DNA of 45,945 bases. It comes from Chitinophagales bacterium (GTDB lineage: Bacteria; Bacteroidota; Bacteroidia; Chitinophagales; UBA2359). This document shows, one piece after another, positions 24,099-31,261 of the stretch (within the stretch, counting starts at the first letter, position 1; every line of letters begins with the position of its first letter). The notes beneath the pieces are model-generated. The model made no database searches and was not told the DNA's origin. It worked only from the letters and a program-made list of their open reading frames with translations. The stretch spans positions 1 to 45,945 of the forward strand of contig JAHDFD010000026.1 of the NCBI GenBank assembly GCA_020628375.1. Direction: 5' to 3'. A program made the translations under genes and the position numbers.

Positions 24099-24122
24099 CC
24101 GTTGGTCTCCAGAGACCAACGG
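24099..24122. repeat. REP-like palindrome between convergent genes
   Basis: CCGTTGGTCTC (24099-24109) and GAGACCAACGG (24112-24122) form an 11-bp perfect stem with a 2-nt loop. A flanking CCTCC (24081-24085) can also pair with GGAGG (24121-24125). The GTTGGTC/GACCAAC core is the same as in the palindromes around the RAYT gene 4 kb away. The position between two convergent genes suits a bidirectional terminator. Confidence 0.75.
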
Positions 24123-24172
24123 AGGTTAATAAATGTATAGTATTATGCCATAGCATTTGGCAGCACACTATA

Positions 24173-26299
24173 TTATTGAGCCTTCATTACTTTAAAAACT
24201 TTTTGCTCATCGTTTACTTCAACCAATACAAAATATATTCCTGCATAGAGTTTATCAAAATTTAATTGTAGTGGTTCACTGGATAAATGTTCTAAACTTC
24301 TCATTTTTCTGCCTTGAAGATCAAAAATACTGATTACAGCTTGCTCAACATTTTCATTAAATTGGGCAATTAAATTTCCATTACCCGAAGCAAAACCCTG
24401 AAGATTAAGCAGTGTAACACTTTCTTCCAGATCATTACAATTTTCAATATTTACATTGACCCTATAGTTATGGGTTCTACCATATTTATTATCTCTGATC
24501 TGAACACTGTAAACGGTAGAAAGTGTAGGATTAATTGTTATTTCGGCACTGTTAAAAACGGAGAGATCCTCTTCAGGGTTTTCAGAAGACCAGGTAAAAT
24601 CCAGCCCCTCTAAATCCCAGCCACTATCTCCAAGCCGTAAAGGTTCACCGAGACAAAGGCTAGTATCAGTTCCGATTTTGTAGTAAATATTTTCTGTTAG
24701 TCCTCGTTCATACAAACGCTGACTAATAAATGACTTATTCACTCCGTTATTAATTACTCCATCTACATTCATTAACTCTTCCCCTGCGTCAACAAAAGAC
24801 ATATTAGGGCTGAGATAATATAGTAAATTAGCAACTAACCTATCCGTCTCATTTCTTCCTAAAACCTCATATATTTCCATTAACATAGAAGAAAAAATTT
24901 CTGAACTTCCGTAAATATCGTTTGTCAGGTTATCGGGGTAAACCTTATCGGTTTTCATATTTCTACCATTCCAGAATTCATTATGTCCATCCCAAGTAAA
25001 CATATCTTCCCATCTATAATCACTGAAAGATCGGGACCAGGATGTAGCAAAATAGTCGCCTAGTGCTTCATCTAATGAACGTCTTTCCATTCCTGCATTA
25101 TTACTATTAGCCATATATGATAAGGCATGAGTATATTCGTGGATGATCACATCAGCATCTTCAGCATCATCTACATTTCCATCACCAAAATCTAAATATA
25201 GATTTCCATTTGCATCATTCACAAAACGAGAGTTATCAGCTCCATTCAAACTATGTGCATCTGCCCTTACTTGTTTATCACTTATATCAACTCCTAAAGC
25301 TTGTAGGTGTTCCTGAAACTTAGTTATATGGTAATATACATTCACATCTTCGAATCCATCATTACTACGATTCAAATCGATTACGGGTACTTGTGTTGTA
25401 AATGGCTCAATATTCGGAGAAAGATTATCGGTAATTCTTACAAACTCATTTTCCAACTCGAATGATCCATTATTAAAATCAACCTCAACGGGTCTTTCAA
25501 ACCTTTCTGCATTTAAAACATCGATATCAGCATCATTCTGATCTGAATATTCGTCTCCGTAAATCTTTTCAGCACTTGTTAATGGATCAGGTAAAAAAAC
25601 GGAAACTGTAATTGTTGAGTCGGCTTGTAATAATTGATAATTAGTTGCCGGGGTTTTAAGTTTATGTTTCGAAGAACAACATAGTGCTGACTTACATTCA
25701 CTTCTGTATCTGGAACGATTTTCAAGCTGATAGAGTTCTCCTTCATTATTAAAAACTAAAGTAAAATAATCAATTTCATTTTTAACATAAGCTAATAATC
25801 CTTTTTCTAAATCACCTTTCAGATTCTCTATCCATATTTCTTGAGGCTTTAGTTCTAATTCTAAGCTATTATCAGAAACAAACAAGTTAACCTTTTCGAC
25901 AACAAAGCCCTTTAAGCAACCTTTAACCACTCTATTTCGATCAAATAAGTTCCCAAAAACCGAAACACACCTTCCCTGCTTTGTTATATTAAGCTTAACA
26001 AATGAGCCATAAACAGGAAATCCATCTATTTCCTGCTGAAATAAAAAATGCCCCACATTAGAATCAATTACTCTATTAAGCAACTTCAAATCATCTTCAG
26101 ACTTAAGTGCTTTTTCAGAACTGTTCGTAATTGCTTGTTTAATTATATCTATTTCAAGACTCTTTAAGTCAGGTAAGAAAACTCTTTCACAGTTTTGAGA
26201 AGAAGGTAATGTTAAATTCTTAAATTCATGCAAATTCACTTGTCCACTTAATGAAGTGAAACATAGAAATAGCAGCATAATGAAAAATGGGTGTTTCAT
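24173..26299 (-). CDS. Secreted M4 (thermolysin-like) metalloprotease with type A T9SS domain
   Basis: 708 aa from the ATG at 26297-26299. I chose this start over one 13 codons upstream because it gives a clean signal peptide (MKHPFFIMLLFLCFTSLSGQ). A propeptide of about 230 residues with FTP-like features (FLFQQEIDGFPVYGSFVKLN) comes first. The catalytic domain contains H387-E-Y-T-H391, the zinc-binding HEXXH, followed by E411-ALGD, the third ligand motif of clan MA(E), and the N-terminal part includes DVNVYYHITKFQEHLQALG. The last 80 or so residues (SIFDLQGRKM, YAGIYFVLVE, VFKVMKAQ) form a T9SS type A sorting domain, so the enzyme is exported across the outer membrane, probably to degrade environmental protein. 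Substrate unknown. It is flanked by the YigZ gene, transcribed in the same direction 69 bp upstream. Confidence 0.92.
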   Translation of the reverse strand: MKHPFFIMLLFLCFTSLSGQVNLHEFKNLTLPSSQNCERVFLPDLKSLEIDIIKQAITNSSEKALKSEDDLKLLNRVIDSNVGHFLFQQEIDGFPVYGSFVKLNITKQGRCVSVFGNLFDRNRVVKGCLKGFVVEKVNLFVSDNSLELELKPQEIWIENLKGDLEKGLLAYVKNEIDYFTLVFNNEGELYQLENRSRYRSECKSALCCSSKHKLKTPATNYQLLQADSTITVSVFLPDPLTSAEKIYGDEYSDQNDADIDVLNAERFERPVEVDFNNGSFELENEFVRITDNLSPNIEPFTTQVPVIDLNRSNDGFEDVNVYYHITKFQEHLQALGVDISDKQVRADAHSLNGADNSRFVNDANGNLYLDFGDGNVDDAEDADVIIHEYTHALSYMANSNNAGMERRSLDEALGDYFATSWSRSFSDYRWEDMFTWDGHNEFWNGRNMKTDKVYPDNLTNDIYGSSEIFSSMLMEIYEVLGRNETDRLVANLLYYLSPNMSFVDAGEELMNVDGVINNGVNKSFISQRLYERGLTENIYYKIGTDTSLCLGEPLRLGDSGWDLEGLDFTWSSENPEEDLSVFNSAEITINPTLSTVYSVQIRDNKYGRTHNYRVNVNIENCNDLEESVTLLNLQGFASGNGNLIAQFNENVEQAVISIFDLQGRKMRSLEHLSSEPLQLNFDKLYAGIYFVLVEVNDEQKVFKVMKAQ

Positions 26300-26368
26300 A
26301 AATGGTGTTTTATTTATTTGTATTATCAAATATAACAAAATTAAGGCTGTACTTATGTCTTATATTAT

Positions 26369-26986
26369 TCATTCTACAAGTCCATCTTTTGTTTCTACAG
26401 AGATATCGTAGAGCTTAGATAATGGTTCTAAAACATCTTTTTCATCTGCTAGCGGAATAGTGAATTCTATTTCATTAGTATCTGCATAATCTTGTCGAAT
26501 AATCTTAACTTCAGCATGTTTTAAGCAGCGCATTACATCATTCATTCTTGGAAACTGATAGGTAATAATATGAACAGATCGAATTTTAATTTCTTTTATC
26601 TCTCCTTTATTCAAAGCTTCTTCTGCTGATGTTTTATAAGCATTTATTAAACCTGAAGCACCTAGTTTTTTTCCGCCAAAATAACGAACCACGGCTACCA
26701 ATGTTTTGGTTAATTCTTTAGAATCGATCTGTCCGAGAATTGGTTTTCCGGCTGTACCTGATGGCTCTCCATCATCATTTGTTCTGAAATCATTTCCTTC
26801 TAAGTCTAACCGATAAGCATAACAAACGTGCCTCGACTTAGGATGCTCTTTGTGTAATAGCTCCAGAAATTCTTTTATTTCATCGTCATTTTCTACATGA
26901 AAGGCATAAGCAAAAAACTTACTTCCCTTTTCTCTGTATTCGCCCTGAGCACTGCCCTTTAATGTTTTATATGATTGAATTTGCAT
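26369..26986 (-). CDS. yigZ: YigZ/IMPACT family protein
   Basis: 205 aa, the usual length. The N-terminal UPF0029 domain is recognised by GSKFFAYAFHVEND, KEHPKSRHVCYAYRL, TNDDGEPSGTAGKPIL and VAVVRYFGGKKLGASGL. The C-terminal ferredoxin-like domain (DUF1949 type) covers about 135-205. Eukaryotic IMPACT regulates the kinase GCN2; the bacterial role is unclear, with ribosome or nucleotide binding suggested. It diverges from nadK across 71 bp. Confidence 0.92.
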   Translation of the reverse strand: MQIQSYKTLKGSAQGEYREKGSKFFAYAFHVENDDEIKEFLELLHKEHPKSRHVCYAYRLDLEGNDFRTNDDGEPSGTAGKPILGQIDSKELTKTLVAVVRYFGGKKLGASGLINAYKTSAEEALNKGEIKEIKIRSVHIITYQFPRMNDVMRCLKHAEVKIIRQDYADTNEIEFTIPLADEKDVLEPLSKLYDISVETKDGLVE

Positions 26987-27057
26987 TAATAATTATTAAA
27001 ATTAATCGTCGATTCTGAATTGTTATGTAAATTTCAGTTTCAAAGTTAATTTAAAGC

Positions 27058-27951
27058 ATGAGAATAGCCATTTACGGACGCGTTTTGAAGGAAGAACATT
27101 TCAATTTCGTTGAAAATTTATTCAAATATCTTCAAGAAAAAGGACATACTGTTTTGGTTGAAGAAGAATACTTGGATCATATAAAGGATTCTATTGATAT
27201 TGACACTAACTATTGTTCTACTTGCGCTTTACATGCCCCATTGGATAATGATATTGATTTTGTTTTCAGCCTTGGCGGGGATGGAACGCTTTTGAACTCT
27301 ATCATGCTATTGAAAGATTCGGGTATTCCAGTTATGGGTATAAATATTGGCAGGCTTGGTTTTCTAACAAGTAGTGGCAAACAAGAAATTTCCGAAGCAA
27401 TAGAAATGCTTGAAAAAGATCGTTTTAAGATAGATCGCAGAGCCTTGCTTCATTTTTCATGTAATAAACCTTTATTCGGGCAATTCAATTATGCTTTGAA
27501 TGAGTTTACCATTCACAAATTAGATACTTCTGCGATGATAAGTATCCATACTTATGTTAATGGTATTTTTCTGAATTCTTATTGGGCAGATGGTTTGATC
27601 GTTTCAACACCTACCGGTTCAACTGGTTATTCGTTAAGTTGTGGTGGTCCTATTATTGCGCCCAGAACAGGGAACTTTGTGTTAACTCCCGTAGCTCCAC
27701 ACAATTTGAATGTTCGTCCGATCGTATTGCCCGATTCTGTTGAAATTACTTTTGAGGTTGAAGGAAGAAGTGAGGAGTTTTCGTGTACTTTGGATTCGAG
27801 GTACAGAATATTCAATCAATCGCATAAGATAAAAATTAAGAAAGAACAGTTCGGTATCAATCTGGTTCGCCTTGAAGGACATAGTTTTATGCGTACTTTA
27901 AGAGAAAAATTGATGTGGGGGGCAGATAGTAGGATTAATGCTAAGGGTTAG
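27058..27951 (+). CDS. nadK: NAD kinase
   Basis: 297 aa. It contains FSLGGDGTLLNS (GGDGT at 73-77, phosphate-donor and NAD binding), GINIGRLGFLTS and the NAD-binding SYWADGLIVSTPTGSTGYSLSCGGPI block. These are diagnostic of ATP-NAD kinase, which makes NADP+ from NAD+ in the cytoplasm. Full length with no oddities. The stop codon touches the first REP-containing repeat, which begins at 27952. Confidence 0.96.
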   Translation: MRIAIYGRVLKEEHFNFVENLFKYLQEKGHTVLVEEEYLDHIKDSIDIDTNYCSTCALHAPLDNDIDFVFSLGGDGTLLNSIMLLKDSGIPVMGINIGRLGFLTSSGKQEISEAIEMLEKDRFKIDRRALLHFSCNKPLFGQFNYALNEFTIHKLDTSAMISIHTYVNGIFLNSYWADGLIVSTPTGSTGYSLSCGGPIIAPRTGNFVLTPVAPHNLNVRPIVLPDSVEITFEVEGRSEEFSCTLDSRYRIFNQSHKIKIKKEQFGINLVRLEGHSFMRTLREKLMWGADSRINAKG

Positions 27952-28097
27952 CATTCCTACTTTTAAAGAAAATGTACATTATTACCGGGGATACCGTTCC
28001 GTTGGTCAGCGACCAACGGGGGTAGGACTTTTGGTCAGGCGACCAAAAAGAGGAAAATAATATTGCGAAACATGCTGTTGGTCAGCAACCAATAGCA
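27952..28097. repeat. REP-cluster repeat unit A, upstream of RAYT
   Basis: First of three related units of about 150 bp (also 28746-28897 and 29383-29532) that start CATTCCTACTTTTAAAG. It contains palindromes at 27999-28019 (CCGTTGGTC-AGC-GACCAACGG), 28029-28048 (TTTTGGTC-AGGC-GACCAAAA) and 28075-28095 (imperfect). Stems vary outside but share GGTC/GACC with an AGC or AGGC loop, as expected for a REP family mobilised by a RAYT. Confidence 0.88.
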
Positions 28098-28130
28098 TCG
28101 GAAGAAAAGAATAACTTTGTAGAGACATTT

Positions 28131-28148
28131 GTTGGTCGCCTGACCAAC
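28131..28148. repeat. REP palindrome in opposite orientation just before RAYT
   Basis: GTTGGTC-GCCT-GACCAAC is the reverse complement arrangement of the GTTGGTC-AGGC-GACCAAC element seen at 29355-29374, judged by the asymmetric loop. It ends 34 bp before the RAYT start codon. Paired REPs in opposite orientation (REPIN-like) flanking the transposase gene are typical of RAYT loci. Confidence 0.85.
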
Positions 28149-28182
28149 AACCATATTCAATCACCATTAAACACTCATAATT

Positions 28183-28698
28183 ATGCAATGGGGTACTCAG
28201 TATTTTCTAACAACAACTATCCTTAACTGGATACACATTTTAACTAATGATGAATTCAAACAAATCATTATTGATGAGTGGAAACATCAGATCAATAACA
28301 ACAATATTAAAATTTACGGTTTTGTAATCATGCCTAATCATTATCATCTTATTATTTCTTTTTTACCTCCTAAAGAACCTTGGGAAACGATGAGAGACAT
28401 GCACAAGTTTATTTCCAAAAAATTAATTGAAAGGCTTAAAGTCGAGAAGCCAGATATGATAAATCTATTTGAGGTTAATAAAAAAGATAGAAAAATTCAG
28501 ATCTGGCAACGTAATCATTTAGCAATTAAATTGTATAATCGAGCTATATGTGAACAGAAACTGATCTATATACACAATAACCCAATGCAAAAGCATTGGC
28601 AATTAGTGCATTACCCAGAACAATATTATTTTTCTTCTGCTAAATTTTATTATCTAGAAGATAAAACATTTGACTTTTTAACTCATTATATGGATTGA
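28183..28698 (+). CDS. REP-associated tyrosine transposase (RAYT, Y1/HUH family)
   Basis: 171 aa, normal for the family. It carries the HUH metal motif in VIMPNHYHLIISF (H53-Y-H55) and the catalytic tyrosine region KLIYIHNNPMQKHW (Y129, then HNNP), plus the MRDMHKFISKKL helix. RAYT proteins nick single-stranded REP hairpins and are related to IS200/IS605 transposases, but are usually single-copy and domesticated. The gene sits inside a dense cluster of REP palindromes on both sides, which strongly supports the assignment. The ATG at 28183 gives MQWGTQYFLTTTILN, the expected first beta strand. All key residues are present, so it may be active. A decayed 3' copy lies 520 bp downstream. Confidence 0.93.
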   Translation: MQWGTQYFLTTTILNWIHILTNDEFKQIIIDEWKHQINNNNIKIYGFVIMPNHYHLIISFLPPKEPWETMRDMHKFISKKLIERLKVEKPDMINLFEVNKKDRKIQIWQRNHLAIKLYNRAICEQKLIYIHNNPMQKHWQLVHYPEQYYFSSAKFYYLEDKTFDFLTHYMD

Positions 28699-28745
28699 TT
28701 TTATTCACATTCGTTAGAGTTGGTCAGGTGCCCTACTAAGGAATA

Positions 28746-28897
28746 CATTCCTACTTTTAAAGAAAATGTACATTATTACCGGGGATACCGTTCCGTTGGT
28801 CAGCGACCAACGGGGGTAGGTAGACTTTTAGTCAGGCAAACTAAAAGGGAAAAACAATATTGGAAAGCATGCTGTTGGTCAGCGACCAACAGGGGAA
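28746..28897. repeat. REP-cluster repeat unit B, downstream of RAYT
   Basis: Second copy of the CATTCCTAC unit. It holds palindromes at 28793-28813 (CCGTTGGTC-AGC-GACCAACGG) and 28872-28892 (CTGTTGGTC-AGC-GACCAACAG). A third, at about 28829-28848, is degraded. Just upstream, at about 28718-28735, GTTGGTCAGGTGCCCTAC is a mutated version of the intact palindrome at 29355-29374. Confidence 0.88.
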
Positions 28898-28909
28898 CCG
28901 AGAGTCGAT

Positions 28910-29170
28910 TCAGTTAATTTTAGATCGACTGTTTTCAGACCTCTTTCTTATAATTACCCTTAAATATTGTCCAATTGAAAACAATATGCTACCAATTATA
29001 TATGCAATAATCGAACTATCATCATCTTTTAGCATGTATCCAATTATAAATGAAATTACACCAATAATTGTTAAAACAAACCCTATAATATCCCTATTAA
29101 AATCATCTTTATATCCAAAATATAAAAACAGCACAAATAATATAATTATAAATCCATGTCCAAAATCCAT
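28910..29170 (-). CDS. Small hypothetical membrane protein
   Basis: 86 aa. Three hydrophobic segments are clear: GFIIILFVLFLYFGY, DIIGFVLTIIGVISFIIGYM and SIIAYIIGSILFSIGQYL, separated by charged turns (KDDFNRD, KDDDSS) and ending in a basic tail (RVIIRKRSENSRSK). This pattern is unlikely by chance, so I treat it as a real gene. I do not recognise a family. It lies on the opposite strand between two halves of a duplicated RAYT/REP segment, where the 5' part of the second RAYT copy would have been. Its function is unknown; it could be a passenger of the duplicated segment. Confidence 0.6.
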   Translation of the reverse strand: MDFGHGFIIILFVLFLYFGYKDDFNRDIIGFVLTIIGVISFIIGYMLKDDDSSIIAYIIGSILFSIGQYLRVIIRKRSENSRSKIN

Positions 29171-29221
29171 TTGTTTGTTTTTACAATATTATTCAATTCA
29201 TTTTTTACCCCATGTCACGCA

Positions 29222-29335
29222 ACAAATCTATGTAAACAATGTAAAAGCATTGGTAAATAGTTCATTACCCTGAAAAATATACTTTTTCTACTGAAAGATA
29301 AAATATTTGACTTTTTAACTCATTATATGGATTGA
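29222..29335 (+). pseudogene. Decayed 3' remnant of a second RAYT gene
   Basis: The stretch aligns with the last 130 or so bases of the intact RAYT gene (about 28562-28698). Shared landmarks are AAAAGCATTGG, TTCATTACCC against TGCATTACCC, and GACTTTTTAACTCATTATAT just before the stop. It carries small deletions and substitutions and lacks the rest of the gene. The next 60 bp after the stop also match the sequence after the intact gene, so this is the tail of a segmental duplication. Confidence 0.85.
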
Positions 29336-29354
29336 TGTTATTCACATTCGTTAG

Positions 29355-29532
29355 AGTTGGTCAGGCGACCAACTAAGGAATACATTCCTACTTTTAAAGA
29401 AAATGTACATTATTACCGGGCATATCGTTGGTCAGGCGACCAACGGAGGGTAGGTAGACTTTTAGTAAGGCAACCAAAAAGGGGAAAATAATATTGCGAA
29501 ACATGCTGTTGGTCAGCGACCAACAGGGGAAC
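29355..29532. repeat. REP-cluster repeat unit C
   Basis: Third copy of the unit, preceded by the best-preserved palindrome, AGTTGGTC-AGGC-GACCAACT (29355-29374). The unit proper starts at 29383 and has palindromes at 29426-29445 (CGTTGGTC-AGGC-GACCAACG) and 29506-29526 (CTGTTGGTC-AGC-GACCAACAG). It ends about 23 bp from the stop codon of the convergent rpoN gene, where it may also act as a terminator. Confidence 0.88.
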
Positions 29533-29554
29533 TGCGACAAACGAGGATTTTCTA

Positions 29555-30976
29555 CTACAACTCCTTACGTAAACGCGCTACCGGAATATTCAATTGTTCT
29601 CTGTATTTGGCTACTGTTCTTCTGGCAATATTATAACCTTTTTCGGTTAAAGACTCTGTTAATTTCTGATCTGATAATGGTTTACGTTTATTTTCATCAG
29701 CGATCAATGTCTTCAGAATTTCTTTTACTTCTCTTGTCGAAACTTCTTCGCCCGATTGTGTACTCAATGATTCAGAGAAAAACGACTTAAGTGAAAAGGT
29801 ACCAAATTCTGTTTGAACATATTTAGAATTTGCCACGCGTGAAATCGTAGAAATATCCAAACCAGTTTTTTCGGCAATATCCTTTAAGATCATTGGCTTT
29901 AAACGTGTTTTATCGCCAGTATAGAAATAAGTGTATTGGTAATCAAGAATTGCCTGCATTGTTTTATACATCGTTTGCTGTCGCTGACGTATTGCATCAA
30001 TGAACCATTTTGCTGAGTCGATCTTATGTTTTATGAATTGGATGGCTTCTTTTTGTTTACGATCTTTTACCTTGCTTTTAGCATACTCACGCATCATAGA
30101 CTTATAACTGTCTGAAATACGCAGTTCTGGCGCATTTTTTCCATTCAGATTCAGCTTTAACATACCGTTATCATTCACAATAATAAAATCAGGAATGATG
30201 TAATTCTCAACTTTAGCTCCGCTTGAATAACCGCTACCGGGCTTAGGATTCAATTTTAAAACTTCGTTGATCGATTCTTTTAATTCTTCTTCTGTTATGC
30301 TTAACTGACGTGAAATTTTGGTATAGTGTTTCTTTGAAAATTCTTCAAAGTGATTCTCAAGTATATCTTCTGCTATATTCAGGTATTTATTAGATGTTTT
30401 TTTAGAAATTTGAATCAAAAGGCATTCCTGTAAATCTCTTGCGCCTACTCCACCCGGATCGAACTGCTGTACATCTTTCAACACCCTTTCTACCTCAAAT
30501 TCATTGGTTTCTACATTCGCTGAAAATGCCAGATCATCTACAATTGCTTCTAAGTCCCTGCGTAAATAACCATCGTCATCGATACTTCCGATTATTTGTT
30601 CGGCAATAATTTTATCGGTATCAGGCATGGCTACCATTCCTAATTGCTGAACAAGGTATTCGTGAAATGTTTTAGTTACCGGAATAGGTATTGTTTTATT
30701 ATCGTCTGAATCACGATAATTAGAAGTTCTTAATTTATAAGCTGCAACTCCATCATCTTCCGAAAGGTAATCGGTTAAATCGATCTCTGTTGAACTTTCA
30801 TTATTCTCTTCGTTATTTTCTTCAGATTTCCCTTCATCAAGGGCAGGGTTTACTTCTAATTCTTCCTTTACTCTTTGCTCCAACGATGCAGTAGGAACTT
30901 GCAATAACTTCATCAACTGTATTTGTTGAGGCGATAGTTTTTGCTGTAATTTTTGTCCAAGTTTTTGTTTGAGCAT
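29555..30976 (-). CDS. rpoN: RNA polymerase sigma-54 factor
   Basis: 473 aa from the ATG at 30974-30976. An in-frame start 42 codons upstream exists, but the protein from here begins MLKQKLGQKLQQKLSPQQIQ, the usual start of region I (activator and core contact). An acidic region II (EENNEENNESSTEID) follows, then the core-binding domain and, at the C-terminus, the RpoN box ARRTVAKYREQLNI that reads the -24 element. Sigma-54 directs activator-dependent transcription at GG/GC promoters. It is the last minus-strand gene before the REP cluster and follows viaA after a gap of about 285 bp. Confidence 0.94.
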   Translation of the reverse strand: MLKQKLGQKLQQKLSPQQIQLMKLLQVPTASLEQRVKEELEVNPALDEGKSEENNEENNESSTEIDLTDYLSEDDGVAAYKLRTSNYRDSDDNKTIPIPVTKTFHEYLVQQLGMVAMPDTDKIIAEQIIGSIDDDGYLRRDLEAIVDDLAFSANVETNEFEVERVLKDVQQFDPGGVGARDLQECLLIQISKKTSNKYLNIAEDILENHFEEFSKKHYTKISRQLSITEEELKESINEVLKLNPKPGSGYSSGAKVENYIIPDFIIVNDNGMLKLNLNGKNAPELRISDSYKSMMREYAKSKVKDRKQKEAIQFIKHKIDSAKWFIDAIRQRQQTMYKTMQAILDYQYTYFYTGDKTRLKPMILKDIAEKTGLDISTISRVANSKYVQTEFGTFSLKSFFSESLSTQSGEEVSTREVKEILKTLIADENKRKPLSDQKLTESLTEKGYNIARRTVAKYREQLNIPVARLRKEL

Positions 30977-31261
30977 ATTTCTTGACTTATAAGGATAGGC
31001 ACTCAGCATAAGCGTCAATTTGAACTCCCTGAAATAAACTCTGAACTCTGCGCGGGGCTTAGGGAAGTTTATTAGAAGAGCAGCATTACTTAAAAAGCAC
31101 AAAGGGTAATAATGCCACCACTAATACTGTGCCAAACTTTAAAAACCGTTAAATTAAGTTAAGTTTTTAATAGGTGCAAGCAATATATTTAATTTACTCA
31201 AAATAATTTGATGAGATTGATCATTATATAGGGTTATGAAAAATCATAATTCTATAAACCA

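Noticed and set aside
24059..24265. 68-aa plus-strand frame between the stress protein and M4 genes
   Set aside because: It runs across the REP-like palindrome and into the antisense of the protease C-terminus, and has no coding signature.
28720..28917. 65-aa plus-strand frame downstream of RAYT
   Set aside because: It consists entirely of REP palindromes and their spacers; three different copies of the repeat do not conserve it as a frame.
29494..29790. 98-aa plus-strand frame at the end of rpoN
   Set aside because: Its first part is REP sequence and the rest is antisense to the conserved C-terminus of sigma-54, including the RpoN box.
31113..31135. Possible sigma-54 promoter (minus-strand TTGGCACA) upstream of rpoN
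   Set aside because: The -24 half is good, but the -12 half reads TAGTG instead of TTGC, and it lies about 150 bp from the chosen start. Too weak to claim autoregulation.
31103..31261. Small gene between rpoN and viaA
   Set aside because: No open frame with coding character. The upstream extension of rpoN to 31102 starts with a segment unlike any sigma-54 N-terminus.
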